64,000 nt of DNA. It comes from Acidiphilium rubrum. GTDB taxonomy: Bacteria > Pseudomonadota > Alphaproteobacteria > Acetobacterales > Acetobacteraceae. Under the pieces are notes generated by a model. It was not told the origin of the DNA, searched no databases, and was given only the letters and a program-made list of their open reading frames with translations. The DNA lies in assembly GCF_900156265.1 (NCBI RefSeq), contig NZ_FTNE01000007.1, forward strand, positions 110,989 to 174,988, written 5' to 3'. Positions 37,017-49,058 of this stretch are shown one piece after another. Position numbers and translations under genes: made by a program. Within the stretch, counting starts at the first letter, position 1. Each line of letters begins with the position of its first letter.

Positions 37017-37877
37017 TCAGCGAAAGGCCCAGCGCAACGTCTGCGCCGCCCCGAACGTGCCCGCCCGCACCAGCGGCCGCGCCATCACCGGATTATCCAG
37101 CCCATGCAGCCGCCGCACCCAGCCGGGCAGCAGATCCACCGCCGCCTGCATCGTCAGCGCCTGAAACGAACCAGAGATGAACGACGTCGTCGGCTGATTT
37201 CGCAAAATCCCCATCACCTCGCGGGTCCGCTCATTGTAGCGCAACCCCGGCCGCATCGCCCGCACCAGATCGCGCGCCTCACCCCGCGTGCGCGGCACCG
37301 GATCGGCGCCGAGGGCTGACGCCACCACCGCCATCTCCGCGAAATACCGGTCCTGATCCGCACCAGACATGCCCGGCTCCGCATAGCGCACCCACGCATC
37401 CAGAAAACACATCGTCTCGGTCACGTGCACCCAGGCGAGCAACGCCGGATCATCCGCCGCATAGGCCGTGCCATCCGGCAAAACCCCGCGCACATGGCCA
37501 TGAATTCGCCGCACCCGCGCAATCACCGCCTCTGCCTCGCCCCGATCGCCATAGGTGGTCAGCGCAATGAACCGCGCCGTCCGCCGCAACCGCCCCGCCA
37601 TATCGGTGCGAAACTTCGAATGATCCCACACCCCGCCCAACACCGCCGGATGCAGCATCTGCATCATCAGCCCGGCCACCCCGCCCACCATCATCGAGGT
37701 GACATCGCCATTGACCCGCCATGCCACCGCGCGCGGCCCGAACAACCCATCCGCCCGCCGCACCACCGGCGCCTCGCCGCGCGCCCGATCGTTGAACACC
37801 GCCACCACCTTGCCGGTGATCGCGCGCTTCAGCGGCATGGCCAGCGCCGCGACACCCGCCGTGCCGCGCGTCGCCAT
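37017..37877 (-). CDS. MpaB/rubber-oxygenase family protein (DUF2236)
   Basis: This 286-residue protein belongs to the oxygenase MpaB/latex-clearing-protein superfamily, heme- or metal-dependent in characterised members. Recognisable parts are GGVAGLMMQMLHPAVLGGVW, DHSKFRTDMAGRLRRTARF, TYGDRGEAEAVIARVRRIHG and LLAWVHVTETMCF. The catalytic role of this subgroup is not known. It is transcribed upstream of the DapA-like gene with a 35-base gap, so the two may share a transcript. From 37878 to 38094 no gene or clear motif is seen. Confidence 0.8.
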   Translation of the reverse strand: MATRGTAGVAALAMPLKRAITGKVVAVFNDRARGEAPVVRRADGLFGPRAVAWRVNGDVTSMMVGGVAGLMMQMLHPAVLGGVWDHSKFRTDMAGRLRRTARFIALTTYGDRGEAEAVIARVRRIHGHVRGVLPDGTAYAADDPALLAWVHVTETMCFLDAWVRYAEPGMSGADQDRYFAEMAVVASALGADPVPRTRGEARDLVRAMRPGLRYNERTREVMGILRNQPTTSFISGSFQALTMQAAVDLLPGWVRRLHGLDNPVMARPLVRAGTFGAAQTLRWAFR

Positions 37878-38094
37878 CAGCGTTCACCAAACCGGCAGCA
37901 CATCATGCAAAATATCATCACGAGCATGTGCGTCCCGCCCGCAGGAATGCAAGCGCGTCACCGCAGCGCCTCATCAGCCCCGAAACACCCGACACGAATG
38001 CGTGATCGGCATCATCTGGAACGTCATCCCATAGTGCTGTATTCACAGTGTCGCGGAATCGCATGGTCCGCGCACGAACCAGAAGGGCCGCCCA

Positions 38095-39333
38095 ATGCCT
38101 GAACCAACGCAAGCCGCGCCGCTCGACCTTTCGGTGTTCGACAATCTTGATCCGGCGCCGGTCCAGGCCGTCGCGACGCGGCCCGCCGGCCCCGCCACGA
38201 CCGATGAACGTTTGCAGCCGCAGCCCCGTCTGGAACGCCTGGTCGAAATCGCCAATCTGAACCCCGATGATCTGGCCGCCGCGCAGAATTCGGCGGCGAA
38301 AATCGATTTTCGCAACACCACCAGCCTGATGAACCACGGCGATGGTGTGCTGGCCGGCATCGCCGGTGCTTCCCGCCAACTGCTCAGCGGCGTGCGCCTC
38401 GGTGAAGCGGACGAGGTCGGCCGGATCGCCGCCGCCGTGATCGACGGTGTCAAAATCCTGCGCATCTCCGATTTGCAGGCGGAGGCCAACAACGGCCACC
38501 CCGCCGCGCGCAAGGGCATTTTCGGCAAACTGATGGGTGCCGCCGTCGATGCGCACACCGCCTTCAAGGGTTTCACCGAAAACCGCAAACAATTCCTCGA
38601 CCTGATGGACGGCGAACAGGCCAAGGCGCGCAAGACCAAGGCGGATCTGGCGGTGACCATCGAATTGCTCGACCAGCAGGCGCTCGCGATCCGCCAGAGC
38701 CTGCACGCGCTGAAAATCGAGATCGCGGCCGGCCAGCTCGCGATCGATCGTGGTCAGGACGAGCTCGAGGCGCTGCGGCTGCACGCGGTCGAAACCGGCG
38801 ATCCGGCGGATGCGGCGGATGTCATGGAATTCCGCGGCGCGATCGCCAATTTCCGCGGCAAGGTCGCGGACATGCGCGAGGCGCTGGTCGGCTCGGCATT
38901 ACTCATCCCGATCATCGGGCAGAACAAGCAGGCGGCCGAGACGCGGATGATGAAAATCTCCAACGGCATGCTGGTGGTCATCCCGCGCCTGATGGCGGTG
39001 GCCTCGCAGGCGGTTGTGCAGGTCGAAATCCGCCACGCCGCCGATGAGGCGGCGAAACTCGACGAAGCGAACCGCCAGATCACGCTGCTCGCCTCCAAAG
39101 GCGCGCACGAGGCGGCAACCACCGCGGCGCGCAGCCTCGGCGGCGATCAGCGGAACATCGATGTTCTGGCCCAGGTCGCCGATGAATCGATCCGTACCAT
39201 GAACGAGGTGATCGACATCGAACGCGAAATCGCCGCCGGCGATCGCGAGCGCGAGGCCAAGCTCGCCGATGTCCGCAACCGGCTGGTCAAGGGCATGCAG
39301 AGCGTCAACCAGCGCGCGGTCGAAAAACCGTGA
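38095..39333 (+). CDS. TelA-family protein (toxic-anion resistance)
   Basis: This 412-residue cytoplasmic, helix-rich protein of the TelA/KlaA family is linked to tellurite, bacteriocin and cell-envelope stress resistance. Typical segments are LVEIANLNPDDLAAAQNSAA, a long coiled-coil (AKARKTKADLAVTIELLDQQA), and the conserved SALLIPIIGQNKQAAETRMM with NGMLVVIPRLMAVASQAVVQ. It is the first gene of a four-gene operon with two YbjQ-domain proteins. A GTG-start partner overlaps its stop by four bases. Confidence 0.88.
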   Translation: MPEPTQAAPLDLSVFDNLDPAPVQAVATRPAGPATTDERLQPQPRLERLVEIANLNPDDLAAAQNSAAKIDFRNTTSLMNHGDGVLAGIAGASRQLLSGVRLGEADEVGRIAAAVIDGVKILRISDLQAEANNGHPAARKGIFGKLMGAAVDAHTAFKGFTENRKQFLDLMDGEQAKARKTKADLAVTIELLDQQALAIRQSLHALKIEIAAGQLAIDRGQDELEALRLHAVETGDPADAADVMEFRGAIANFRGKVADMREALVGSALLIPIIGQNKQAAETRMMKISNGMLVVIPRLMAVASQAVVQVEIRHAADEAAKLDEANRQITLLASKGAHEAATTAARSLGGDQRNIDVLAQVADESIRTMNEVIDIEREIAAGDREREAKLADVRNRLVKGMQSVNQRAVEKP

Positions 39334-39713
39334 GCGCCAGCCCCGATTTCGACACCCAGGCGGCATGGCTGCGGCGCTTCACCGCCGATGCCGAGAGCAA
39401 TCTCAACGCCTTCGCCCTGCGGCTGCGCGAAGCGATGCCGGACCGCGTGACCCTATTGGAATCCAAGGGATTATTCGCCCGCAAGGCCACGCTGGTCGGC
39501 CTCGCGGTGCGGATGGATGAGCATGTCTACGCCCTGAAAATCGATCACGGCCGCCTGAAAGCGAGCATCGCGATGGAAGTCCGCGGCATCACGCTGAACA
39601 CCCGCGAGGTCGATCCCGGCACCTGGTTCGCGCAACTGGCGCAGGAGACCGAAAAGGCCTCGGCCCACGCCCGCAGCCTCAGCCAGTCGATCAGCGCCTT
39701 CATGGCCTCGTAA
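39330..39713 (+). CDS. Small hypothetical protein of the TelA operon
   Basis: This 127-residue soluble protein starts with GTG overlapping the telA stop (GTGA). It contains a helical N-terminus (FTADAESNLNAFALRLREAM) and a beta-rich core (LVGLAVRMDEHVYALKID; ASIAMEVRGITLNTREVD), and ends with a coiled-coil-like helix. No family name is recognised, but translational coupling to telA makes a functional partnership likely. The sequence shows no membrane segment or signal peptide. Confidence 0.75.
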   Translation: MSASPDFDTQAAWLRRFTADAESNLNAFALRLREAMPDRVTLLESKGLFARKATLVGLAVRMDEHVYALKIDHGRLKASIAMEVRGITLNTREVDPGTWFAQLAQETEKASAHARSLSQSISAFMAS

Positions 39714-39732
39714 CAAGGAAAGCAGCCTGATC

Positions 39733-40656
39733 ATGGGCCTGTTCGATCGCTTCAGAAAATCGCCGGAGGCCGCAGCCCAGGAAGCCGCGACCGCGCATCG
39801 CCAGGCCGATATCATGATGAATCTGCGGGCAGGGCGGGTGCCGACCAGCACGCTCGAACGCCTGCAAGGCGCCAGCCGCGGCACCGTGCCCTGGACCGCG
39901 ACGATGTCGCCCGCCGAACTGCTGATCACCCGCTCGCACGGCATCCGCCCGATCGCCTCGGTATCGGCCACCTGCTGGCTGCACTACGGCTGGTCCTGGA
40001 CGCTCGGCCACGCCGAGGGCTGGAACAAGGCGCTGGCCCGCCTGCGCGAGGAAGCCCGCATCGCCGGCGCCAACGCCGTGCTCGATGTCAAAATGCGCAC
40101 AATCCCGATGGATATCGAAGCCAGCATGGATTTCACCCTGGTCGGCACCGCGGTGAAAATCGACGGTCTGCCCCCCAGCGCCGAGCCGGTGATCGCCACG
40201 GTCCCCGCGCTCGAATTCGTCAAGCTGCTCGAAGCCGACGTGGTGGCAACCGGCATCGCGATCGGCGCGCATTACGAATGGATGAGCGACTGGCGCGGTG
40301 CCACCAACCAGTTCTGGATGGGCAATACCGAATCCACCGCCCTGTCGAATTTATGGGAAGACGTGCGCCGCCGCGCCCACGCCGATCTGCGCCAGAGCGC
40401 GCGCGGCCAGGGCAACGGCGTGCTCGCCCATCTCAATTTCAGCGAGATGTTCGAGCAGGAAGGCGGCGAGAACCAGCCCAAGCAATATCTCGCGCGCCAC
40501 ATCGTCATCGCCACCACGGTCGATGCCCGGCGCGGCACGCCGATCCCGCACGAGATCAAAATGGTGGTCGACATGCACCAGGGTGCCACGCCGCTGACCG
40601 GCACGACACGCCATCACCAATCCTATGCCACCAACGATCAGGACGGAGCGATCTGA
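39733..40656 (+). CDS. YbjQ-like heavy-metal-binding-domain protein, tandem (first)
   Basis: This 307-residue protein has two YbjQ-like (DUF74) domains. The first carries TMSPAELLITRSHGIRPIA, CWLHYGWSW and ARLREEARIAGANAVLDVKM. The second carries LEFVKLLEADVVATGIAIG and DVRRRAHADLRQSARGQGN, with a diverged ending. The N-terminus MGLFDRFRKSPEAAAQE is helical. YbjQ domains form ring-like pentamers of unknown biochemical role. It lies 19 bases after the previous gene and 1 base before the next. Confidence 0.8.
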   Translation: MGLFDRFRKSPEAAAQEAATAHRQADIMMNLRAGRVPTSTLERLQGASRGTVPWTATMSPAELLITRSHGIRPIASVSATCWLHYGWSWTLGHAEGWNKALARLREEARIAGANAVLDVKMRTIPMDIEASMDFTLVGTAVKIDGLPPSAEPVIATVPALEFVKLLEADVVATGIAIGAHYEWMSDWRGATNQFWMGNTESTALSNLWEDVRRRAHADLRQSARGQGNGVLAHLNFSEMFEQEGGENQPKQYLARHIVIATTVDARRGTPIPHEIKMVVDMHQGATPLTGTTRHHQSYATNDQDGAI

Positions 40657-40657
40657 C

Positions 40658-41485
40658 ATGCCCGACGACACCAACGGCGCCATACCGGTTCACGCCAAGG
40701 AACGCCTGAAAGGGCTGCGCTCCTCGCTGCATTCATCGGGGGTGTTCACCTCCGATTTCAGCGTCAATGAATTCCTGCTGGTGCGCAAGGCGGGGTTCGA
40801 GCCGATCGGCCTGTGCGTCGGCACCTGCGTCTATCATGTCGGCGTGCAGTACGGCAGCTGGTCGAAGAACCAGGAAATGGATGTGCTCTCCAAGGCGATG
40901 TACCACGCCCGCGAGCTGGCGATGTCGCGGATGCGCGCGGAAGCCGGCGCGATGGGGGCGGATGGTATCGTCGGCGTCAAACTCACGATCAAGCGGCTGG
41001 AATGGGACGAGCATCTGCTCGAATTCATCGCCATCGGCACCGGCGTCGTCCACGGCGAGGGCCACAAGGGTTTCCGCGCGCATGACGGCGGGCCGTTCAC
41101 CTCGGATCTGTCCGGGCAGGATTTCTGGTCGCTCCTGCACGCCGGCTACCGGCCGGTCGAGATGGTGATGGGCTCCTGCGTTTATCACGTCGCCCATCGC
41201 GGCGCGCTCGCGTCACTCGCCCGCGCGGGCCAGAACGTCGAGCTCGAAAACTTCACCTCCGCCATGTACGAGGCGCGCGAAATCGCGGTCGAGCGGATGC
41301 AGTTCGAAGCCGCGGCGGCCAAGGCCGAAGGCGTCGTCGGCGTCGATATCCATGAAGGCAGCCACGGCTGGCAGAGCCACGTCATCGAATTCTTCGCGAT
41401 CGGCACCGCCGTGCTGCCGCTCGATCAGGAAATCGCGCCTGAAAAAATCGCCGACCCGATCATGGTGCTGTCGATCAACGATTGA
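40658..41485 (+). CDS. YbjQ-like heavy-metal-binding-domain protein, tandem (second)
   Basis: This 275-residue protein is built from two clear YbjQ repeats. Each starts with a FTSDFS/FTSDLS strand, has a GxCVYHV segment (LCVGTCVYHVGVQYGSWS; VMGSCVYHVAHRGALASL), then a helix of the AREIAVERMQFEAAAAKAEG type and a GVVGVDI/GIVGVKL strand. The ATG at 40658 is preferred to an upstream in-frame one because GGACGGAGCG lies before it and it follows the previous stop by one base. The two proteins together carry four YbjQ units. Confidence 0.82.
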   Translation: MPDDTNGAIPVHAKERLKGLRSSLHSSGVFTSDFSVNEFLLVRKAGFEPIGLCVGTCVYHVGVQYGSWSKNQEMDVLSKAMYHARELAMSRMRAEAGAMGADGIVGVKLTIKRLEWDEHLLEFIAIGTGVVHGEGHKGFRAHDGGPFTSDLSGQDFWSLLHAGYRPVEMVMGSCVYHVAHRGALASLARAGQNVELENFTSAMYEAREIAVERMQFEAAAAKAEGVVGVDIHEGSHGWQSHVIEFFAIGTAVLPLDQEIAPEKIADPIMVLSIND

Positions 41486-41514
41486 CGATCAACGATTGAC
41501 GACCAACGATTGAC
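41473..41514. repeat. 14-base tandem repeat at the end of the YbjQ gene
   Basis: Three adjacent copies of GATCAACGATTGAC (41473-41486, 41487-41500, and 41501-41514 with one change to GACCAACG). The first copy contains the stop codon of the preceding gene, so each added copy carries another TGA in turn. It lies in the convergent gap before ligA. Confidence 0.9.
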
Positions 41515-41535
41515 GGGCATCCGCGCCGGCACGCG

Positions 41536-45224
<3,689 letters not shown>

Positions 45225-45242
45225 GGCGTGGCTGCGCCCGGG

Positions 45243-46160
45243 TCAGAGCAGCCCGAACAGGAACCCGCCGGACCGTTTCGGCTTGGCCACCCCGTTCAGC
45301 AGATCATGCGCGCCGAGCTTGTTATAGGCATCCTGATACCAGCGCGACCCCGGATAATTATAGCCGAGCACGGCGGCGGTGCGCAGCGCCTCCTTGGTCA
45401 GCCCCAGATCGAGATAGCACTCGGTCAGCCGCTCCAGCGCCTCGGGCACGAAGGTGGTGGTCTGATATTGCTGGACCACTTCCTGATATTTGGTCACCGC
45501 GGCGGCATAGAGATTCTGCCGCTCATAGAACCGGCCGATCGACATTTCATGCCCCGCCAGGCGGTTCTGGGCCAGGCGCAGCTTCACCCGCGCATCGCGC
45601 GCATAGGCGCTGTTGGGAAACCGCGTCACCACATCCTGCAACGCCTGCACCGCTTCGAGCGTGAAGGTCTGGTCGTGCTGCACGCCCTCGATCTGCTCGT
45701 AATAGCACAGCGCGCGCAGGTAATAGGCATAGGCCGCATCGGGGCTGGCCGGGTGGAGCTGAATGAAGCGGTTGAGCGCGCCCACCGCGCTGTCGAAATT
45801 CTGCCGGCGGAACTCGGCGTAGCCGTGCAGCAACTCGGCATGGGTGGCCCAGGTCGAATAGGGGTAATTGACCTCGACCTCGTTGAACGCATCGGAGGCT
45901 TTTTTATTCTCGCCCTTCTGCAGATACGCGATGCCGTTGGCATAGAGCGTGCCGGCCGGCGGCAGCGCCACCGATTTCTCTGGCTTGCCCGCATCGCCGG
46001 TATGGGCATGGCCGCCCCCGAAAATCCCGCAACCGCCGAGCGTGAGCGGGGCGAGCAGCCACAACAACGCCAGCCGCGGCCGGTGTTTGCGGGCCGGCGA
46101 GGGCACCGGAATCGCGGGGTGCGGGGCGGGCGGAACGGTCTTGGGGTGCGCGTGCGTCAT
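45243..46160 (-). CDS. bamD: Outer-membrane assembly lipoprotein BamD
   Basis: This 305-residue lipoprotein of the BAM complex inserts beta-barrel proteins into the outer membrane. A Pro-rich N-terminus leads to a signal segment with lipobox LGGC (mature CGIFGGG). Five TPR-like repeats follow (LYANGIAYLQKGENKKASDA, YAYYLRALCYYEQIEG, FVPEALERLTECYLDLGL). The start at 46160 is chosen for the shortest frame with a complete signal. The cytoplasmic N-terminal stretch before the hydrophobic segment is longer than usual, so a later start is possible. It is divergent from the metal-binding protein gene. Confidence 0.92.
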   Translation of the reverse strand: MTHAHPKTVPPAPHPAIPVPSPARKHRPRLALLWLLAPLTLGGCGIFGGGHAHTGDAGKPEKSVALPPAGTLYANGIAYLQKGENKKASDAFNEVEVNYPYSTWATHAELLHGYAEFRRQNFDSAVGALNRFIQLHPASPDAAYAYYLRALCYYEQIEGVQHDQTFTLEAVQALQDVVTRFPNSAYARDARVKLRLAQNRLAGHEMSIGRFYERQNLYAAAVTKYQEVVQQYQTTTFVPEALERLTECYLDLGLTKEALRTAAVLGYNYPGSRWYQDAYNKLGAHDLLNGVAKPKRSGGFLFGLL

Positions 46161-46350
46161 CGGGCCGGGCTTATAGCATGTGATTCGCCTGCGCGAAGCC
46201 TCCGGCGCGAGACTTGTGCCGATCGGCCCGATGATGCCGCAAACCAGGCACCTCATTTCCGCATCAAACCCCGAAAAACCACACCAATCATAACCACCCA
46301 TTTGATCCGAACCCCCAATCTGGCTACGACACTGGCGGGGAGGAGCGTCT

Positions 46351-47259
46351 ATGCCGCCGAACACAACCACCAGCCGCCGCGCCGCCATCGGCCTCGCGCT
46401 GACGCTCGCAGGACTAAGCCAGGCCCGCGCCGCCGCGCCGATCCGCGCGCTCGGCCTCGAAAACCAATATGCGGATGTCATCCGCCAGATCGGCGGCCGT
46501 TATGTCACGGTCGGCGCGGTCGAATCCAACCCCAATGTCGACCCGCACGAATTCGAAGTCAGCCCGAAGGTCGCGCGCCAGATCGCCCGCGCCGCGCTGG
46601 TGGTCGAAAACGGCCTCGGCTACGACAATTGGGCCGACAAAATCATCGCCGCCGTGCCCAACCCCCAGCGCCGCGTGATCGACGTGCAGCATCTGCTCGG
46701 CCTGCCGGACAGCACGCCCAACCCGCATCTGTGGTACGCACCCGCGACCATGCCGAAAGTCGCCCAGGCGATCGCCGCCGCGCTCACCGGCATCGATCCC
46801 GCGCACGCCGCCACTTTCCACGCCAACGCCCAACGCTTCATCGCAGCACTCGCCCCCTGGAACGCCGCGATCGCAGCCTTCAAGGCACGCTACCCCGCAA
46901 CACCGGTCGCGGTGACCGAACCGGTGGCCGACGCCCTGCTGCAAGCGCTGGGCATGCGAATCGAAACCCCGTTCACCCTGCAGGCCGCGATCATGAACGG
47001 CACCGATCCATCACCGCAGGACGTCGCGACCCAGAACGCCCTGTTCACCGGGCACAAGGTGAAACTGTTCGTCTACAACCAGCAGGTCACCGATCCGCTG
47101 ACCACCGCGTTTCTCGATCTCGCCCGCCGGAACCACATCCCCGTCGTCGGGGTCTATGAGACGATGCCGACGCCGGGCTATACCTACCAGTCATGGATGC
47201 TGGCGGAAGTTCAGGCGATGCAGCGGGCGGTTTCGGGGCGCGCAATGGTTACGAAGTAG
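46351..47259 (+). CDS. Zinc/manganese-binding periplasmic protein (ZnuA/TroA family)
   Basis: This 302-residue solute-binding protein of a metal ABC importer has an N-terminus with TSRRAAIGLAL, a possible Tat-type twin-arginine signal, processed near ARA. Metal ligands are seen in VDPHEFEVSP (His) and NPHLWYAP (His), with Glu/Asp ligands expected near TEPVAD and GVYETMPTPGY. The His-rich loop of many ZnuA proteins is absent, so Mn or low-affinity Zn transport remains possible. It is separated from the ATPase gene by an AT-hairpin element. Confidence 0.85.
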   Translation: MPPNTTTSRRAAIGLALTLAGLSQARAAAPIRALGLENQYADVIRQIGGRYVTVGAVESNPNVDPHEFEVSPKVARQIARAALVVENGLGYDNWADKIIAAVPNPQRRVIDVQHLLGLPDSTPNPHLWYAPATMPKVAQAIAAALTGIDPAHAATFHANAQRFIAALAPWNAAIAAFKARYPATPVAVTEPVADALLQALGMRIETPFTLQAAIMNGTDPSPQDVATQNALFTGHKVKLFVYNQQVTDPLTTAFLDLARRNHIPVVGVYETMPTPGYTYQSWMLAEVQAMQRAVSGRAMVTK

Positions 47260-47260
47260 G

Positions 47261-47396
47261 GAAGGGTTCTTTTTTGAAAAAAAGAACCAAAAAACTTTCA
47301 TTCGCCAAGTCCGGAGGCACGAAAACGCCAAAGCCCCAGGCCCAGACTACCAAAAGTTTTTTGCTACTTTTTTTCAAAAAAGTAGTCTTTCCTTAA
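47261..47396. repeat. AT-hairpin element, copy 4 (inside the metal-import cluster)
   Basis: The left arm GGAAGGGTTCTTTTTTG-AAAAAAAGAACC and CAAAAAACTTTC begins two bases after the binding-protein stop. The right arm CAAAAGTTTTTTGCTACTTTTTTTC-AAAAAAGTAG ends in CTTTCCTTAAC just before the ATPase start at 47398. The outer ends pair as GGAAGG...CTTTCC. It sits between co-directional genes of one transporter. Confidence 0.87.
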
Positions 47397-47397
47397 C

Positions 47398-48189
47398 ATG
47401 CTCACCCTATCCTCCATCTCCGTCGCCTTCGCCGGCCGCACCATCCTCCACAACGTCGATTTCACCCTGGCGCAGGGCTCCTTCTGCGGCCTGATCGGCT
47501 CGAACGGGTCGGGCAAGACCACGCTGCTGCGCACGATCCTCGGCCTCGTGAAGCCGGATCGCGGCACGGTGGACACCGGCGGTCACGAAATCGGCTACGT
47601 GCCGCAAAAAATCCAGCTCGACCCGTTCATGCCGCTCCGCGCGCGCGATGTGGTGGCTCTGGGGCTCGATGGCAATCGCTTCGGCCTGCCGCTGCCCTCC
47701 GCCGCGCGCCGCCGCACGGTCGATGCGATGCTGACCGCGGTCGATGCCACCGGCTTCGCCGACCGACGCGTAGGCGATCTGTCGGGCGGCCAGCAGCAGC
47801 GCATCATGATCGCGCACGCGCTGGTCCGCCGCCCGAAACTCCTCCTGCTCGACGAACCGCTCGCCAATCTCGACCTCCGCAGCGTGGCCGAGGTGGTATC
47901 CCTGCTGCACACCCTGTCGTTCGAACAGCGGATCACCGTGCTGCTCTCGGCGCATGACATGAACCCGCTGCTGCCGGTGATGGACCGCATCGTCTACCTC
48001 GCCAACGGCAGTTCGGTCAGCGGCACGGTGGGGGAGGTGGTGCGCGGCGCCGTGCTCAGCCGGCTGTATGGCTATCATATCGATGTGATCCGCGTGCACG
48101 GCCGCGTCCTGGTGGTCGCCGCCGGCGGCGAGGACGGGCTGGACGCCGATATTGCCTGCGAGCCCGTGCATGTCACCCAGATCCGCTGA
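47398..48189 (+). CDS. znuC: Zinc/manganese ABC importer ATPase (ZnuC-like)
   Basis: This 263-residue ATPase has Walker A GSNGSGKTT, a Q-loop IGYVPQKIQLDPFMPL typical of the metal-importer subclass, the signature LSGGQQQRIMIAHALV, Walker B LLLLDEPLANLD and H-loop LLSAHDMNPL. It follows the binding protein and precedes two permeases. The start codon lies immediately downstream of an AT-hairpin element, which therefore occupies the place of its promoter or leader. Confidence 0.88.
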   Translation: MLTLSSISVAFAGRTILHNVDFTLAQGSFCGLIGSNGSGKTTLLRTILGLVKPDRGTVDTGGHEIGYVPQKIQLDPFMPLRARDVVALGLDGNRFGLPLPSAARRRTVDAMLTAVDATGFADRRVGDLSGGQQQRIMIAHALVRRPKLLLLDEPLANLDLRSVAEVVSLLHTLSFEQRITVLLSAHDMNPLLPVMDRIVYLANGSSVSGTVGEVVRGAVLSRLYGYHIDVIRVHGRVLVVAAGGEDGLDADIACEPVHVTQIR

Positions 48190-48195
48190 CACGGC

Positions 48196-49056
48196 ATGAT
48201 CGGTGCCGCCTTCTTCAGCAACGGCCCGGTGCAGGTCGCCCTGATCATCGGCGGCGGTGCGGCGCTGGTCTCGGCCGTGGTCGGCGTGTTCACCGTGCTG
48301 CGCGGCCAGTCCTTCGCCGGCCACGCCCTGGCCGATATCAGCAGCGCCGGCGGCTCGGCCGCCCTGCTGTTCGGCATCCGCCCGCTGGCAGGCTTTCTCG
48401 CGATGGCGGCACTCGGCGCCGGCGGCATGGAAGCGATCGGCGCGCGCCAGATCCGCGAGCGCGATCTGGTCACCGGCATCGTGCTCGGCGCGGGGCTCGG
48501 CGTCACCGCCCTGCTGCTCTATCTCGACATGACCACCACCAGCGCATCCGGTGCCGCCAATACCGTCATGTTCGGCTCGATGTTCGCCATCGCGCCTTCC
48601 ACCATCCCGCTCGCACTCGGCGTCGGCGCGCTCGCCCTGGCAATGACCGCGGCACTCTACCGCCCGCTGCTGCTGATCGCGATCGACCCCGATCTCGCCG
48701 CCATCCGCGGCATCGACCCGCGCCTGATCGGCCTCGCTCATCTGCTGGTGCTGGCGATCGCGGTGGCCCTCTCGGCGATGACGATCGGCGCCATCCTCTC
48801 GACCGCGCTGCTGATCGGCCCGGCGGCGGCGGCGCTGCGCCTCGCAACAAGGCCCGGCACGGCAATCCTGATCGCCGCGGCGATCGGCCTTTGTGCCACC
48901 TGGGGCGGCATCGCGCTCGCCTACGACAGTTTCTACTGGACCCCCGGCCACGGCTGGCCGGTCAGTGTCTTCGTGGTGATGATCGTGCTGGCCGCCTACC
49001 TCGCCGCCGGCCCGCTCGGCACCGCGCTTGCGCGACGACGGATGGCGGGGTCCTGA
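48196..49056 (+). CDS. Metal ABC importer permease 1 (ABC-3 family)
   Basis: This 286-residue ZnuB/TroC-type permease has eight or nine membrane helices (VALIIGGGAALVSAVVGVF, GHALADISSAGGSAALLFGI, GAILSTALLIGPAAAALRLA). The ABC-3 family signature around GQSFAGHALADISSAGG is present. It is followed at a three-base distance by a second permease, giving a heterodimeric pore. Confidence 0.88.
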   Translation: MIGAAFFSNGPVQVALIIGGGAALVSAVVGVFTVLRGQSFAGHALADISSAGGSAALLFGIRPLAGFLAMAALGAGGMEAIGARQIRERDLVTGIVLGAGLGVTALLLYLDMTTTSASGAANTVMFGSMFAIAPSTIPLALGVGALALAMTAALYRPLLLIAIDPDLAAIRGIDPRLIGLAHLLVLAIAVALSAMTIGAILSTALLIGPAAAALRLATRPGTAILIAAAIGLCATWGGIALAYDSFYWTPGHGWPVSVFVVMIVLAAYLAAGPLGTALARRRMAGS

Positions 49057-49058
49057 GC

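Noticed and set aside
46161..46350. Search for a Zur box in the bamD-znuA divergent region
   Set aside because: No convincing palindrome of the TGTTATA...TATAACA type was found; only scattered AT bits.
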